From: Pseudonectria foliicola
Lineage: Eukaryota; Ascomycota; Sordariomycetes; Hypocreales; Nectriaceae
Direction of reading: 5' to 3'
DNA length: 64,000 bases
NCBI GenBank assembly: GCA_003693505.1
Contig: QUZD01000069.1
Location: 434,001-498,000, forward strand
The notes beneath the pieces are model-generated. The model searched no databases, was not told the DNA's origin, and was given only the letters and a program-made list of their open reading frames with translations. Shown one piece after another: positions 23,534 to 34,334 of the stretch. The position numbers and the translations under genes are program-made. How positions within the stretch are numbered: position 1 is the stretch's first letter; each line of letters begins with the position of its first letter.

Positions 23534-25400
23534 GATCGGTCGGTCAGTGCATCGAACGCTTTGCCTCAGCCAGGAATCTTGCGCCAGCAGCTGGCATTCG
23601 GGCACTTGGTAGTGCGATGAAAACCGTTGGAATTGGGCGCAAGCGTACTACTGGAATGGAAGCGTCCAACTAGTGCCGCCAAGGGGGGAGCCGGGGAGCC
23701 AAGAAGCCTACAGTACAGTGTACAGTAGGATGGACCTGGGATCTCGAATACTTAGGTATCTAGGTAGATACCTGATTATCCAGGCTGCCAGGGCAACTTA
23801 CTAGTCGCTACATAGTACATACATGCTTCTTACCAGGTATGTAGCCTACGTACAGCAGTAGCTTGCAAGTACTGTTGGTGGAGCTGGTGTGCATGAATAC
23901 CTATGCTCTGAATCTGCAAGCGTAGCATCATTACCACTGTAAGTAGTATGTAATTAATGTATCCGTGTCCGTGTCCGTACCGTATCGACGAGAAGAATAA
24001 TAAATGAACACGAGGAGCAGTGCATGTCCATTTTTAGCCTGGATTGACTTCCATGGCTACCCATTGTCCAGATTGCCAGGTTGGCAGGCTAGGTCGCGCG
24101 TTGAATGCAAAATGCACAGTGCAAGCCATTCTGGATTCTCTCCCCTCCGCCCAACAAGCCCAAGCCGAGCAGTGGCTGGGCTGATGCATAACGCCATCCA
24201 GCACAGCCCATTCAGCTATGCAATGCACACAAGCACCCGGCGCCTGTTGATAGCCGGCAGTATGGCCCTGCTACATTTCGGCTAACAGTTCTTGCAAATA
24301 TGCACTGTAGTATGTCACGGCTGGCGACGCGACTGCGCCCCCCACATGACTGGTTGTGCACAGCCTGGCAACCTGGATCCGGCGAATTCCCCACGCAGAA
24401 TTATGCGTGCGCAAGCCCTGCTCACAGTGTCCACAGTGTATGTCGCATCGCTAGCATCTCATCATCTAAAAAAAACGATTGGAAGCCAGCCCCGGATAAA
24501 GTATCCATCCACATCCATATTAGAGGCAGATCGATATTACGGGAACAAGCACCACTGGAGTCAAGTCTGCCTTGCCGGGCTTGCCTGCCCTGCCTTGCTG
24601 GCGTCTCGTGCCTGGAATTACACATCCGTATCCATGTTTTGAATGTACTGTATCTATCTACCTATGTACATGCCTAGGTATTGTAATCTGTGCAGAAACC
24701 GGCAGGCGTTCTGTCTCTCTTGTATCTCGCTTTACCCTCGTCAGCCCCCATCCAAATCCAGATCCAATATCTTGCCTTTGCACCACTCGACCACCAATCC
24801 GCCTCACAGCCAACCCAGCTTAGACGCCCTCTCTCCCTGCTTTGCTCCGTCTGTCTGTCTGTCTGGCTGCCTGCCTATCTGTCTCATCCCTGGCAGCCCT
24901 GTCAGTCAGAGAGAGTCTGAGAGATTGTCTCGCAAACTCAACCCAGCCCGTCAGAGACAGATTAGGTGGCTCCCCGCCACTCAAACCTACCTAACCCGCT
25001 AACCCGCTAGTCCGCTAGTCAGCGGGAACCCTCTGGAAAGCCCGCCTAGCCCAGGTCCCTAAACTAAGGTACCCAGGCCAATCCAGCCCGTCGGGAGCCC
25101 TCCAGTGAGAGAGCCCTTGGAAGCCCTCCATTTGTGCCATTGAAGCCCTGCTGGGGAAAGCCCCTGGCTATTTCTCGAGGCTGTTTCAGTATCCAACACT
25201 CTGCATCGCGCTCGCTCACCCACTCGCCCACTCGCTCACTCGCTCACTCTTCTTCCACTGCTCCGCTCCCCCTTCTCTTCTCCGTTCTTCATCCTTCATA
25301 CTGTACAATCCAACTCGCAACATCCCAAATCGTCTCCCATCGCCCCTCCCACTCGTCGGCAGTCCCTCGTTTTAACTCCATTCCTCTTTTTCAGCCCGCT

Positions 25401-25450
25401 CGACGACGACAACAACAACAACAACAACAACAACGACGACGACGACAACG
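25401..25450. repeat. (GAC)n(AAC)n trinucleotide run in the UPF0658 leader
   Basis: About nine AAC units flanked on both sides by GAC units, roughly 260 bp before the start codon. It is probably transcribed as 5' leader, which is inference. Confidence 0.85.
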
Positions 25451-25713
25451 ACAATCTCTTCCCGTCCTCTTCCTAATCTTTGCGCCCACGCATCTGCCCG
25501 ATCGACCAACCGTCCGACTGATCGCCAACCGTTCGGCCAACTCACCACCACCTTTCGCTTCCGCCTCGTGTGCGCGCGACTCATCGCCTCCCGACTCTCT
25601 ACTGCCTAGACTCCATCGTCAGTGTCAACTGCACGATCCGAGTCTCCCCCTCCGTCACCATACAGCACATTGAGCAACCCCGTGGCTCTGGCCCAGAGCC
25701 TACGTCGCCACAG

Positions 25714-27105
25714 ATGTTTCAGTCTCGCAAGTCGCTGCTGGTCAGCGATGCAGGCTTCAGCTATGGCCACAGCCACCAGTATAATCAGGCCACCGGCGAC
25801 GGCGACTTTGCTCCCGCCTACGGCGCCGCCCAACCCGTCATCCCACAGCCTGCCTACGTAGCCGACGTCGGCGTAGATCCGGCTTTCAATCAGGGCTACG
25901 CCTACCGAGAAGGCCTCACACCCTCTGCTCCCGCCGCAAGCACTCGCAAAAGCAATCTCGAATTCGTCAAGAGTCGGTGGCCCGCTGCATTCATGGGCAT
26001 TTCCGTCGTGCAAACCGTTCTTTGCATTTGCTTCGAGGCGTCCGTCTCCCCCCCCCCCCCCCCACTGCGCATAGCCCCTCTCCGTGCTAACACGATCCTG
26101 CAGCTATACGTTTGGCAAGTTCCAGTTCAGTTTGCGAAAAGGCCCCATCAGAGACGTCCAGTCGCAATACAAGACTATTCCCACCTTCCTGACACTCTTC
26201 ATCTTCGGTTTCTTGTACGAAATTGTCATTGTATGGGACGCTCTGCGCATGAAGAATACCATCCAGGTCATCGGCGTGTGCATTGCCAACTTGGCACTCA
26301 TGGTGTATACTGCCATCCAAATTGACCAGATCGACGAGGCCATCCGCGTTCTTGCCTCGGTCAATGCCCTCAAGGCTCATGTACAGCCCGCAGAGCTGTG
26401 GGGTGATGTGCGACCCTACCTCATCGCCATCCCTGCCATCATCGCTCTCGCCACCGTTGCCATGGGTTTCGTGGCCTGGAAGCTCTATCAGAAGTTTGCT
26501 TGGGATATTCTCAAGAACATTGGTGCTGATTACAGAATGAAGAAGCGCTTCCTACACTACCAGGTATGCTGCATACGCCTCGTCAATGCCAACCGGAGCA
26601 AAACTAACGCGCCCTTAAGATCTACATTGCTCTGCTCAAGTTCGATTTCTTCTTCTTCCTTGGCTTCATCATCCAGTTCGTCGTCGTAGTGGCAGATACC
26701 GATGACCCCGAGTTCTACCTGACCATCGTCACCATTCCCATCACCATTCTCATTCTCCTGTGCGCGGCACTATCCACGCGCAAGGAGAACAAGGCAGGCA
26801 TGGTCATCACCATCATCCTCTACTTTGGCGGTCTCAGCTACTTCGTTTTCAAACTTGTTCGAATCTACCAGCCCGGCTTCAAGCAGTCGTACGAGGCTGT
26901 GCGAAAGTCGCTTACAGCCTTCGCCGTCATCACCATCCTCCTCATTCTCCTCACCATTATCAACGCCATCATTTGCATGCGGAACTTTGGCTGTGGCCTC
27001 AAGCCTCACCTGCAGACCCGTAAACTCGACGAGAAGCCCGACCTCAACTCCATCAGCATGAGCGATGTCAAGCCTCAGATTCCTAGCCGAATGACGATTG
27101 ATTAA
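25714..27105 (+). CDS. UPF0658 Golgi apparatus membrane protein
   Basis: Three exons (25714-26039, 26104-26563, 26620-27105) give 423 residues. The family is named after fission yeast Golgi-membrane proteins and has no known activity. The N-terminus (about 1-88) is hydrophilic and Ala/Gly/Tyr-rich. Hydrophobic segments follow: AFMGISVVQTVLCICFEA (split by intron 1), IPTFLTLFIFGFLYEIVIV, TIQVIGVCIANLALMVYTA, LIAIPAIIALATVAMGFVA, a Phe-rich FDFFFFLGFIIQFVVVV, and three more, giving about seven or eight spans. The tail is polar (QTRKLDEKPDLNSISMSDV). Intron 1 is 64 nt with an unusual GTCCGT donor and a run of 16 C. The junction gives FEAYTFGKFQFSLRKGPIRD, which keeps the frame. Confidence 0.9.
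26040..26103 (+). other. Short intron with C16 tract in the UPF0658 gene
   Basis: A 64-nt intron: donor GTCCGT, then 16 consecutive C (26048-26063), a GCTAACACG branch-like site and a CCTGCAG acceptor. The C run is close to the donor, not in the usual pyrimidine-tract position. Its length may be misassembled. Confidence 0.75.
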
Positions 27106-28028
27106 TACGTTGGCAATCCACAATCTCCACTCGCAATCGCTGGAACGGTTCGGTCTCGAGTACATTGCTGTACCATGAAACGAATTTACGAATGGACCAT
27201 ATAAAGGGGTTGCATATACGGCACCAGTCAATCAGGGCAGGCTCGAGACAGGTGGTGACCATGAGACACATCAAGCAGCGTTGTGCAGAAAGGCGAGCGA
27301 CGGCCTCTCTCACACGTCGGGATTATTCTGAAGTTCCATTTCTTACTTCATCTTGACCTATTTCTTTTTATTGTTCCCTTTGTTCGACTTATCACACATA
27401 CCAGGTATTTCTACCATCATATTCCCCTTTAGATTAAGAACACGGAGTTACTGCCGAGGGTGGCCTCTCCATACCGGAGAGATGTTGGGTTGTTTAAGGG
27501 CCGCTCTCGAAGCGAAGGACAAGGGGGTAGTTCGTGCCTGGGTCCCTTGAGGTGGATAGGCGTTTGTGTATTAGCGTAAAATAAATAGTCTTGTGCACCC
27601 GGGCGGGCAAAACTCTGGGATTGCAGCCGTTTATTCCGGGTTACGGTCAATCTCAACCCCAGTGCCTACCCGAGCGACCCATGGCACTCAAGTTAGCAGA
27701 CCTAAGCGATGTGTCCAAGAGGTCAAAGAGAGACGCGCTAAAACGTCGTGAATCAATCAGACTCCATTTGTTCTCGTAAACTGTGCCTGGCCCTGTTCAC
27801 TCGAAGGAGCACACTGTCACCACTACAAATGAAGTCTTCACTAGAATGCCCACACAGGCGAAGGATACAATGGAAGGAAGAGAGACAATCCCCAACTCCA
27901 GTCGGCCATATCTTGGCCCGATTAGACAAGATGACCTATGTACAGAACCCGTTCTTCATGCAATAACAGTCCGATAACGCCACCTTCCGCATATGCTACA
28001 GTACAGTTCAAAGGCAGGGGAAAAGAGT
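27106..28028. other. Convergent intergenic space, UPF0658 / RMD5
   Basis: This 0.92 kb space should hold two 3' regions. It is slightly AT-richer than its neighbours. No repeat or ORF worth reporting was seen. Confidence 0.55.
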
Positions 28029-29439
28029 TTAGAACCGGATCTTGATGGCATCATTGATATGGCCTTCATTTGGACAGTAGGGACATTTGTACCGACCGCT
28101 CTTGGTAATGTTCTGCAGACTCTCCCGGCATATGACGTGTCCGCAAGGAAGCATCATGGCCGGGTTCTTCTCCGTTGTCTGCTCCTTGCTGACTGGGCAC
28201 ACAAAAATCGGGTGGTAGATCATGGTGTCGGGCAAGGGCGTTTCAAAGGCTAGCTCGTTCTCCGTCGTCCACTCCGTCTTCTTCTCCTTCATATAGGTGG
28301 TATACTTGATGAGACGGGGCAGTGCAATGGAGCCGGCGGTAACGGCCACGTAGAGCGGCGACTCGGCAGACAGGCCAAGGAGCGAGCAGAACTCGCGGGT
28401 AAAAGACATGGCCACGTCCTCAAACGCAGAGTCAATCTCAAAAATGTGGCGGTACGGCGAATCGTTGAGGTTGGGGGAGTAGATGAGGGCGCAGCACAGT
28501 TGCTGAATCTCCTTGAGGTGGCGGGCCTGAAAGCGGACGAAATGCTGGCGGGCATAGGCTAGGGCTCCGTCCTGTCCGTTCTTATCATCATCGGGCAGAC
28601 CATTGACCGCAGGGCCCTTGAAGAGCCAGATGAACTGGAGCTTGCTGAGCTCAAACTCTAGGGTGCTGCCCTTGGCGTCGAGTTGCGGGCTGTGCTGGCG
28701 AGCCCATTGTATGGCCGGGAGGAGGTTGTGGCCCTTGAGGTGCGAGAGGATCCGGTACATTTCCGAGAACTGGTTCTGCAAGTCCTCCGAATGTAGATTA
28801 TCCAAATCGTCGTCGGTCTCCTCGGCCTGGTCCATGTCATCGTCGCCGTCCTCGTCCGTCCGGCCAAGCGTGTGTAGGTGGCGGCCTGGGGAGTTGCTGT
28901 GGGCTTCGCGGATAAATGTCGAGGCTACGGAGAACTGACCCTCTCGGAGGAGGTGCATGGCGATAGCTCGATTGATGAGGCCAGGATGGTCGGCCATGGC
29001 ATCCGTCTCCATGGGTAGGTCTCGCTGCGGCAGCGCCTGTACTCGAGTGTCAGCTCATCTGGGCAGCGGGATTGATGAAGGTCAAAGAGGCACTGCCGAC
29101 CTTGTCGAGAGCTTTTCCAAAACTTTTTTGCGCCTTTGTCACCTCCTTGAGATCCTGAGTGATGGCCTCGAGGCGATTCTTGACCGGGTTCTGCAACGTC
29201 GTCATGGCCATACCAATCCGATGTGCGTCGGGTTCTAGGAGATATGTCAGTCAGTTGGGACAAACGAGGGATGAAGACAACTGCCAACCTGAGGCGACTT
29301 GCTCTCGCGCTGCGGTGATCAGGTCAATGACTTGGTCTACATCGTCGATGGCGGCTGAGAGATTTGACTTTCTCATGCGAGCCAGCTCGGCCATCAGAGG
29401 CGCGAATGGCGAGATGTGGTCGTCGGCGGATGCAGCCAT
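28029..29439 (-). CDS. RMD5: GID/CTLH ubiquitin ligase subunit RMD5 (GID2)
   Basis: Three exons (29289-29439, 29101-29234, 28029-29036) give 430 residues; yeast Rmd5 has 421. Rmd5 and Fyv10/Gid9 form the RING heterodimer of the GID ligase, which degrades gluconeogenic enzymes when glucose returns. Residues 1-95 are helical (MRKSNLSAAIDDVDQVIDLI, NPVKNRLEAITQDLKEVTKA). A LisH motif lies at about 113-145 (LINRAIAMHLLREGQFSVAS), an acidic linker follows, and CTLH/CRA lies at about 180-330. The degenerate RING is at about 375-419 (CPVSK, LPCGHVICRESL, YKCPYCP), matching the reduced RING of Rmd5/RMND5. The frame is open upstream of the chosen ATG, but no earlier ATG occurs before a stop. The GCCATGGCT context supports this start. 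It is divergent from the STB6-like gene, 0.8 kb away. Confidence 0.94.
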
Positions 29440-30252
29440 GGCGGGCGGAGGACGAGGCGCGGAGGACCTCAAGGAAACCTTCACAGAGTGGTCACGCGGG
29501 TTGGATTCAGAGCTATCAGACTGTGCATCTAGTTGGACATCAACATGGAAAAGGAGAAGTTTGTCCAAGGTCTTGGTGACGGGACTCTCGTCCCAAGCTT
29601 GAACGATGACGGTACGGGAATGGGTTGCGGGTGCTCCGCATTATATCGATAAGGCCCGTGGTAGGATGGATGCCGCTATCGGGGCGGTACGTACCCTATT
29701 GTATTGTACATATACGTGCATTAGTGCACAATCCGTTGGCTGTGATTCAAGTGTCTTGGAGCGGTGTGCCTTGTCGTCATTCTTCCGGCTGCTACTTTTG
29801 GCCATCATGTGATAGACGCCGGCAACACCGAACTCCTTGTCTTTTCTCCCATTCTGCCATTCTGCCAGGGCCTCCTCATGTTCAGCTCGAGGTCGGCAAG
29901 CACGGGATGCCCTCGAGTTGAAGCTAGCGCTCCTGACCCTGGGCCTTCGTATCCACCATTACAGCTCATTCCCGAGTTAGTGCCCCGCGGCCAAAGCTAA
30001 GGTAGGTAAACTACCGAGCGAGTACCCAGCAGTGTCGATTTGACAGCCCCCTTACATCACCATCGTTTGATGCCTCTCAAAGCACCTGGTGGACAGATCA
30101 GACGCTCCAGTAGGCACAGCCCGCGAATAGCAGAAGCTGCGCGCCGTTTCCTTTTAAACCTCGACCTCGACCTCGACCTCAACCTCGCGGCCTGCCGTTG
30201 AGGATGCGTTCCGGGCCCATCTCGACAACCTCTGGGGGCCGATGACGACGCC
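29440..30252. other. Divergent intergenic space, RMD5 / STB6-like
   Basis: This 0.81 kb space should contain both promoters. A hexamer run (ACCTCG x5, one unit degenerate) lies at about 30158-30187, shortly before the STB6-like start. An ATG at 30242, 11 nt before that start and out of frame with it, opens a 109-codon frame overlapping the gene. Confidence 0.6.
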
Positions 30253-32991
30253 ATGTCCTTTCTCCTTCCTACTGCTCCAGACTCGCGCGGCCATCGCGAC
30301 GACGACTACTATCTCGCTACCGGAGGAGCTTCAACGAAGCCGAGCCCCAGGCCTAGTCCTAGGCCCAGTCCACGCGACGAGACTCCAGCTCACGACGGCT
30401 TTGTATCCGAAGCATCCACTCCTCCACAATGGACGACGAAGCGCAAAAACATTGCCTTTGCCGACCCTGTCGCATTTCGGTGGGTGGATTTATCTAAGCT
30501 TCCGAACCCTCGCGAGCTATGGACTGACCTTGTTTCCTTTCCTAGATATCTCGAAAATGACAGCTGTGTAACGGTAGTTGAACGCAATGGTATTTTGCAT
30601 GGCTTCGAATCCTACGTCGTTGAGCAATGGGCTTGCTCCAGGCGGTCTCCCACCCTTGTCATTGTTACATACACCGGCGATGAGAAGCATTCCATCGTCG
30701 TGAGTATCCTCTCGGTCCCCGAAGACGAGAACCTCTGGTCCGCCAAGCTTCGCGTCTACTTCAAAACCATCCAGAAGTTCCATGCTAGGCCCAAGGACAC
30801 ACCTCTGGGGGAGCTCATGGTCACGAACCTCAGTAGCTTCCCCTCCGCCCTTACTGTCATTCCAGTACCGCAGGGTGACATCCGCAAGTACCGCGATACT
30901 TTCATCGTCAATGAGGATCTCAAGAGACTGGGGTGCTCAGGCCGCTCAGGCTTGACTCTCACGGATCCGGCCGAGGCCACGCAAACCAAATTCCGACAAC
31001 TGTACAAGACCAGCGACCGTGTTCCCATCTCCCAAGCCGTCATGGAGCTCATCAAGTTGTGTCAGGTCGCCCTGTACATGTTTGAGAAATTGGATCACGA
31101 ATATATTGACGGTTTGCTTTGCGACATGACAGAGACTGCCATCAACAACTGGTGGACTGAAGTGGGAGCCGAGCACTACAACTTTGAGCCCACAGATGGT
31201 ATTCTGGGACCATCAACCGTGTCAGCCCTACTAGGCATGTTGATGGGGGCCAGGAACCGACTACACTGGAGTGGCGCCACGGTCTCAAAGGATGTATTCG
31301 AAATTGAAAGCACTAAGCGTGGAATTGGACAATTTCAGAAAGCACAGAAACTCGACAAGACCAGGCGACTAGACCGACAAACCCTTCTTAAGCTCTACAC
31401 TGTGACGGCCAAGGCTGCCGCTGGGGAGGGCTGGGGAGTCCAAAGAGCCGTCAAGTCAACCGTTTCAGAGATTGGCGGCAAAAGAGGAGAAATTGTCATG
31501 GGTATGGTATCTGGCAAAGATAAAGGCGGGCTTGCCGATATTGAGACTCTTGACATAGAGAAGTTTATCAGCCTGGCTTACGGTGAGCGACCAAAATGGC
31601 TATGGCATGGCAAACCACGACGAACCCCAGCCGAGCTGCCAGGACGGCAAGTCGAGACGGGCAATGGCTCGGCGAGAAAAGATGAAGGTGCGACTGGGAG
31701 TATGACCAAGATCACCCCAATTCCTACAGAGGAGGAGGCGGCTGAGGCGAGGCGACTCGACGACTCTCCCGATATATATTCAGCCCACCCTCCCGGGTCA
31801 GCAGTTGGAGTCAGCGACAGTCCGGGCGACAAGGACGCCTTAAGGAAGACGGTCTTCAAGAGTGTTGCCGGCAAAATGAGTGACGCTCGCTCCGGCTTGG
31901 GCCGCATCAAAGACGCCGTGGGGGGGGGCTTGCGTGGTCATGCTACCCGACCATCCGTTTCCACTCGAGAGGACTTGTCAGACAACAGCTTGGGCACGCC
32001 TCTGGTCATGCAGTCGAGCGCGCCGTCCAGTATGGGCATCAATCGAGCTTTTACTTGGAAGAATAAGCCCGAGGAATATCTTGCAGCCATGAAACGAGGG
32101 GATGTCGACGCAACATCTGGCTTACCAGATGTCCATTTCCCTTCCACGTCGACAGTAGACATGAAGTTTGGGAACGGGACTGGCAATGGTGTTGTTAAAC
32201 AGGTTGACAGAGATAGCGGCGGCAGCACCACAGAAATCGGCGCCGAGGTTCGCAAGCATGTTCTTCACAAGGCGCCATCTGCGGTGGCTTCCTTGCTTGA
32301 CGAGAACGACCTGGAGGGGGCGTTTCTTGAATCTGAGCGCAAACTAGGGCCCTCGCAGCTGGAGCTCTGTCGCCGACACAGTCTTCAGGCACCGGGGCCC
32401 ATGGCGCAGCGAATGCTCAATGAGAGCCGATGGCCTAGACGCATGTCTTTTGGTGATGCCGAAGAGGCGGTCCTGGCATGGGACGAGATTGTTGACATAT
32501 CCGACATGGCAAACGACGCCGCGAACCTCAAGGCTCTGGGCGAACTTGCACGTCATTTTGGCCATCACATTGACGTGATTCGGAACGAAATCCAACCCTG
32601 GGTGTCGAAGAAGCTGGAGGATATGGCGCTGTTGAATAACCACATCGGGCAAGAGAAGGATGAGCTGGAAGCTGTGTATGAGCAGCTCAACGAGGCTTGC
32701 CATCGTGTCAAAGTGAGCGCCGACGAGCTCCTGTCGGACGAGCGCGCCCATCTTACTGAGAATGTCAAGGAGATCGAGGTGCTCGTTGCCCGCCTTGATT
32801 ATGAAATCAACGCCGTGCAGCAAAAGGTTGTAGAGGTGGAGGATGGCATACTGACCTTTATCAGGCAGGTAGAGTACATGGAAAGCCGGGCCGAGGCTCT
32901 CAAGGCGCAGCTTGAATCGGAGAGCTGGCTACACTGGGCTTTTCGGACGGTTACTGGAATAGGAACGGGGCCGAACATCACGCGCGTCTAA
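30253..32991 (+). CDS. STB6-like (Sin3-binding) N-terminal domain protein
   Basis: A single exon of 912 residues. The N-terminal part, after an (SPRP)n-rich segment, has a domain at about 65-185. Its core reads SCVTVVERNGILHGFESYVV followed by EQWACSRRSPTLVIVTYTG, which I recognise as the STB2/STB6 N-terminal domain. Yeast Stb2 and Stb6 bind the Sin3 corepressor. Residues 250-330 are helical, with LIKLCQVALYMFEKLDHEYI and NWWTEVGAEHYN. A lysine/arginine-rich linker and long disordered Ser/Gly/Asp-rich parts fill about 380-720. The C-terminal 170 residues are coiled coil (NHIGQEKDELEAVYEQLNEA, LVARLDYEINAVQQKVVEV). A chromatin role is inferred from the yeast family. The length and C-terminal coil exceed what I can match. 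Confidence 0.82.
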   Translation: MSFLLPTAPDSRGHRDDDYYLATGGASTKPSPRPSPRPSPRDETPAHDGFVSEASTPPQWTTKRKNIAFADPVAFRWVDLSKLPNPRELWTDLVSFPRYLENDSCVTVVERNGILHGFESYVVEQWACSRRSPTLVIVTYTGDEKHSIVVSILSVPEDENLWSAKLRVYFKTIQKFHARPKDTPLGELMVTNLSSFPSALTVIPVPQGDIRKYRDTFIVNEDLKRLGCSGRSGLTLTDPAEATQTKFRQLYKTSDRVPISQAVMELIKLCQVALYMFEKLDHEYIDGLLCDMTETAINNWWTEVGAEHYNFEPTDGILGPSTVSALLGMLMGARNRLHWSGATVSKDVFEIESTKRGIGQFQKAQKLDKTRRLDRQTLLKLYTVTAKAAAGEGWGVQRAVKSTVSEIGGKRGEIVMGMVSGKDKGGLADIETLDIEKFISLAYGERPKWLWHGKPRRTPAELPGRQVETGNGSARKDEGATGSMTKITPIPTEEEAAEARRLDDSPDIYSAHPPGSAVGVSDSPGDKDALRKTVFKSVAGKMSDARSGLGRIKDAVGGGLRGHATRPSVSTREDLSDNSLGTPLVMQSSAPSSMGINRAFTWKNKPEEYLAAMKRGDVDATSGLPDVHFPSTSTVDMKFGNGTGNGVVKQVDRDSGGSTTEIGAEVRKHVLHKAPSAVASLLDENDLEGAFLESERKLGPSQLELCRRHSLQAPGPMAQRMLNESRWPRRMSFGDAEEAVLAWDEIVDISDMANDAANLKALGELARHFGHHIDVIRNEIQPWVSKKLEDMALLNNHIGQEKDELEAVYEQLNEACHRVKVSADELLSDERAHLTENVKEIEVLVARLDYEINAVQQKVVEVEDGILTFIRQVEYMESRAEALKAQLESESWLHWAFRTVTGIGTGPNITRV

Positions 32992-33394
32992 TCCACTACT
33001 ACACTGACAGCGAAAACTGGAGCGGAATCATTGGGATATGTGAGGCCATCATTCTTCACCGGTTTCCTTTCTTATGTCAAGGCGTTCGGTCTACTCGTAT
33101 TTACAGAATAGCATCACTCAATCATCGATTTGATGTCAAGGCGAGGAAAGGCGTTTGTATTTCGATACCCATCCATCCAGTCGAGGGGGAATGTAATATA
33201 TCACATTGCGATTATTTCAAACAGCGGTAGTTTTGTAATCCGTCATCAGTACCACCGATCTATCCCAAGCCGACCCAAGAGCAACATCATCCCATAATGA
33301 AATCGCCCCAGTCCATTCCCATCCATCAGGACCCCTCTTTATCGTACAAGGCTTCGCATACACTTCAAGTCGATTGTTTGGTTGGGCTTCGCTC
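32992..33394. other. Convergent intergenic space, STB6-like / TIM10
   Basis: This 0.4 kb space holds the 3' ends of two convergent genes. Nothing else is seen. Confidence 0.6.
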
Positions 33395-33781
33395 TTAGAA
33401 CATGCCGCCGCCGCCGCCGCTCTGCTGTCCACCCATGGCCTGGCCCTGCTGCTGCATGATCTCGCTGACCTTCATGCTCGTGTCGAGAAACTTGGCCGTG
33501 CAGCGGTCGAGGCAGACGGACTCGCCCTTGTTCAGCTCGCCTTCGCGGTAGTCGGTGGGGATGCACTTCTTCTGGCACGAGTTCTGGAGACTGTTTCCCC
33601 AATCTCTTGTTAGTCCTCTTGCCACGAAAATCCTCGAAGCAGCGGCGTTCTGCTCTGCCTGGCTGTGGGTGAGGGTGACGTACCGGTTGTAGGTGTCGGC
33701 CATCATGCGCATCTCGCCCTCGACGGCAGCAATCTTCTGCTCCGAAGAAGGCTGAGGACGACCCATTCCGAGGAAAGACAT
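33395..33781 (-). CDS. TIM10: Mitochondrial intermembrane-space chaperone Tim10
   Basis: Two exons (33684-33781, 33395-33590) give 97 residues; yeast Tim10 has 93. Small Tim proteins form a Tim9-Tim10 hexamer that escorts hydrophobic carriers across the intermembrane space to TIM22. The twin CX3C motif is complete: C38-QKK-C42 and C59-LDR-C63, 16 residues apart, the substrate of Mia40. The flanking helices read SEQKIAAVEGEMRMMADTYN and KFLDTSMKVSEIMQQQ. The tail is a short Gly-rich end (GGQQSGGGGGMF). The 93-nt intron splits the Arg33 codon just before the first motif. There is no presequence, as expected for this family. Confidence 0.96.
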   Translation of the reverse strand: MSFLGMGRPQPSSEQKIAAVEGEMRMMADTYNRYVTLTHSQAEQNAAASRIFVARGLTRDWGNSLQNSCQKKCIPTDYREGELNKGESVCLDRCTAKFLDTSMKVSEIMQQQGQAMGGQQSGGGGGMF

Positions 33782-34334
33782 GGTTTCGGTTGTGGAAGGC
33801 GGGTTGACTTTGGGTTGGAGGGAAGGGAGCTTGGTTTCGGTAGTTCGAGGCGAGGTTGATGATGATGGAAGGGCCAAAAGTTTGGCGCTGGGCTAGATCC
33901 CTGGCAGGCGGAACCCGCGATTGATCCTGGGCGGATAAAATTTCCACTTATCTGGAGTGACAGCTTATGTAATGCAATCTTATCGCAAGGTGGTCTACCC
34001 TATATCTCTCGCCGTCAGATCACAATATATACACTGCTTAAGCCTGTATTTGGGCCATGTTTGGAAACCACGGCTGCGTTGAATAGCTACTTTCAAAAGG
34101 GAGAAACGCTTTACATTAACTGATTTAGGTTACCAGTCCACTTTGCTCTGTCTACAATACCGCAGGTAGTGGTGTAATTCTAGACGTTTTCCCGCACGTT
34201 TGGGAGCACTCTGGAATGGAAATTAACGGGTATATTGACTTGTACTTGGTGTGACATCCCACTATTGGACTTATTTCTCAGCTCTAGATTCTTTAAAGAA
34301 CAAACCCTCCAGATCAAATACAGGAAGTACTAGT
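33782..34334. other. Intergenic space, TIM10 / aldehyde dehydrogenase
   Basis: This 0.55 kb AT-richer space lies between two minus-strand genes. It should hold the TIM10 promoter and the aldehyde dehydrogenase 3' end. No repeat or ORF is seen. Confidence 0.6.

Larger units (their letters stand above)
22441..25713. other. Long intergenic space, FMO / UPF0658
   Basis: This 3.3 kb space lies between divergent genes. It contains a (CAGT)8 microsatellite at 23501-23533, TACAGTACAGTGTACAG and TAGGTATCTAGGTAG motifs near 23710-23775, and a C/T-rich leader (about 24730-25713) before the UPF0658 start. In that leader a (GAC)n(AAC)n run sits at 25401-25450. No ORF here resembles a known protein. Confidence 0.55.

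Noticed and set aside
25134..25673. A 179-codon frame before the UPF0658 gene
   Set aside because: It is Ser/Pro/Gln low complexity over a C/T-rich leader and a trinucleotide run, with no family match.
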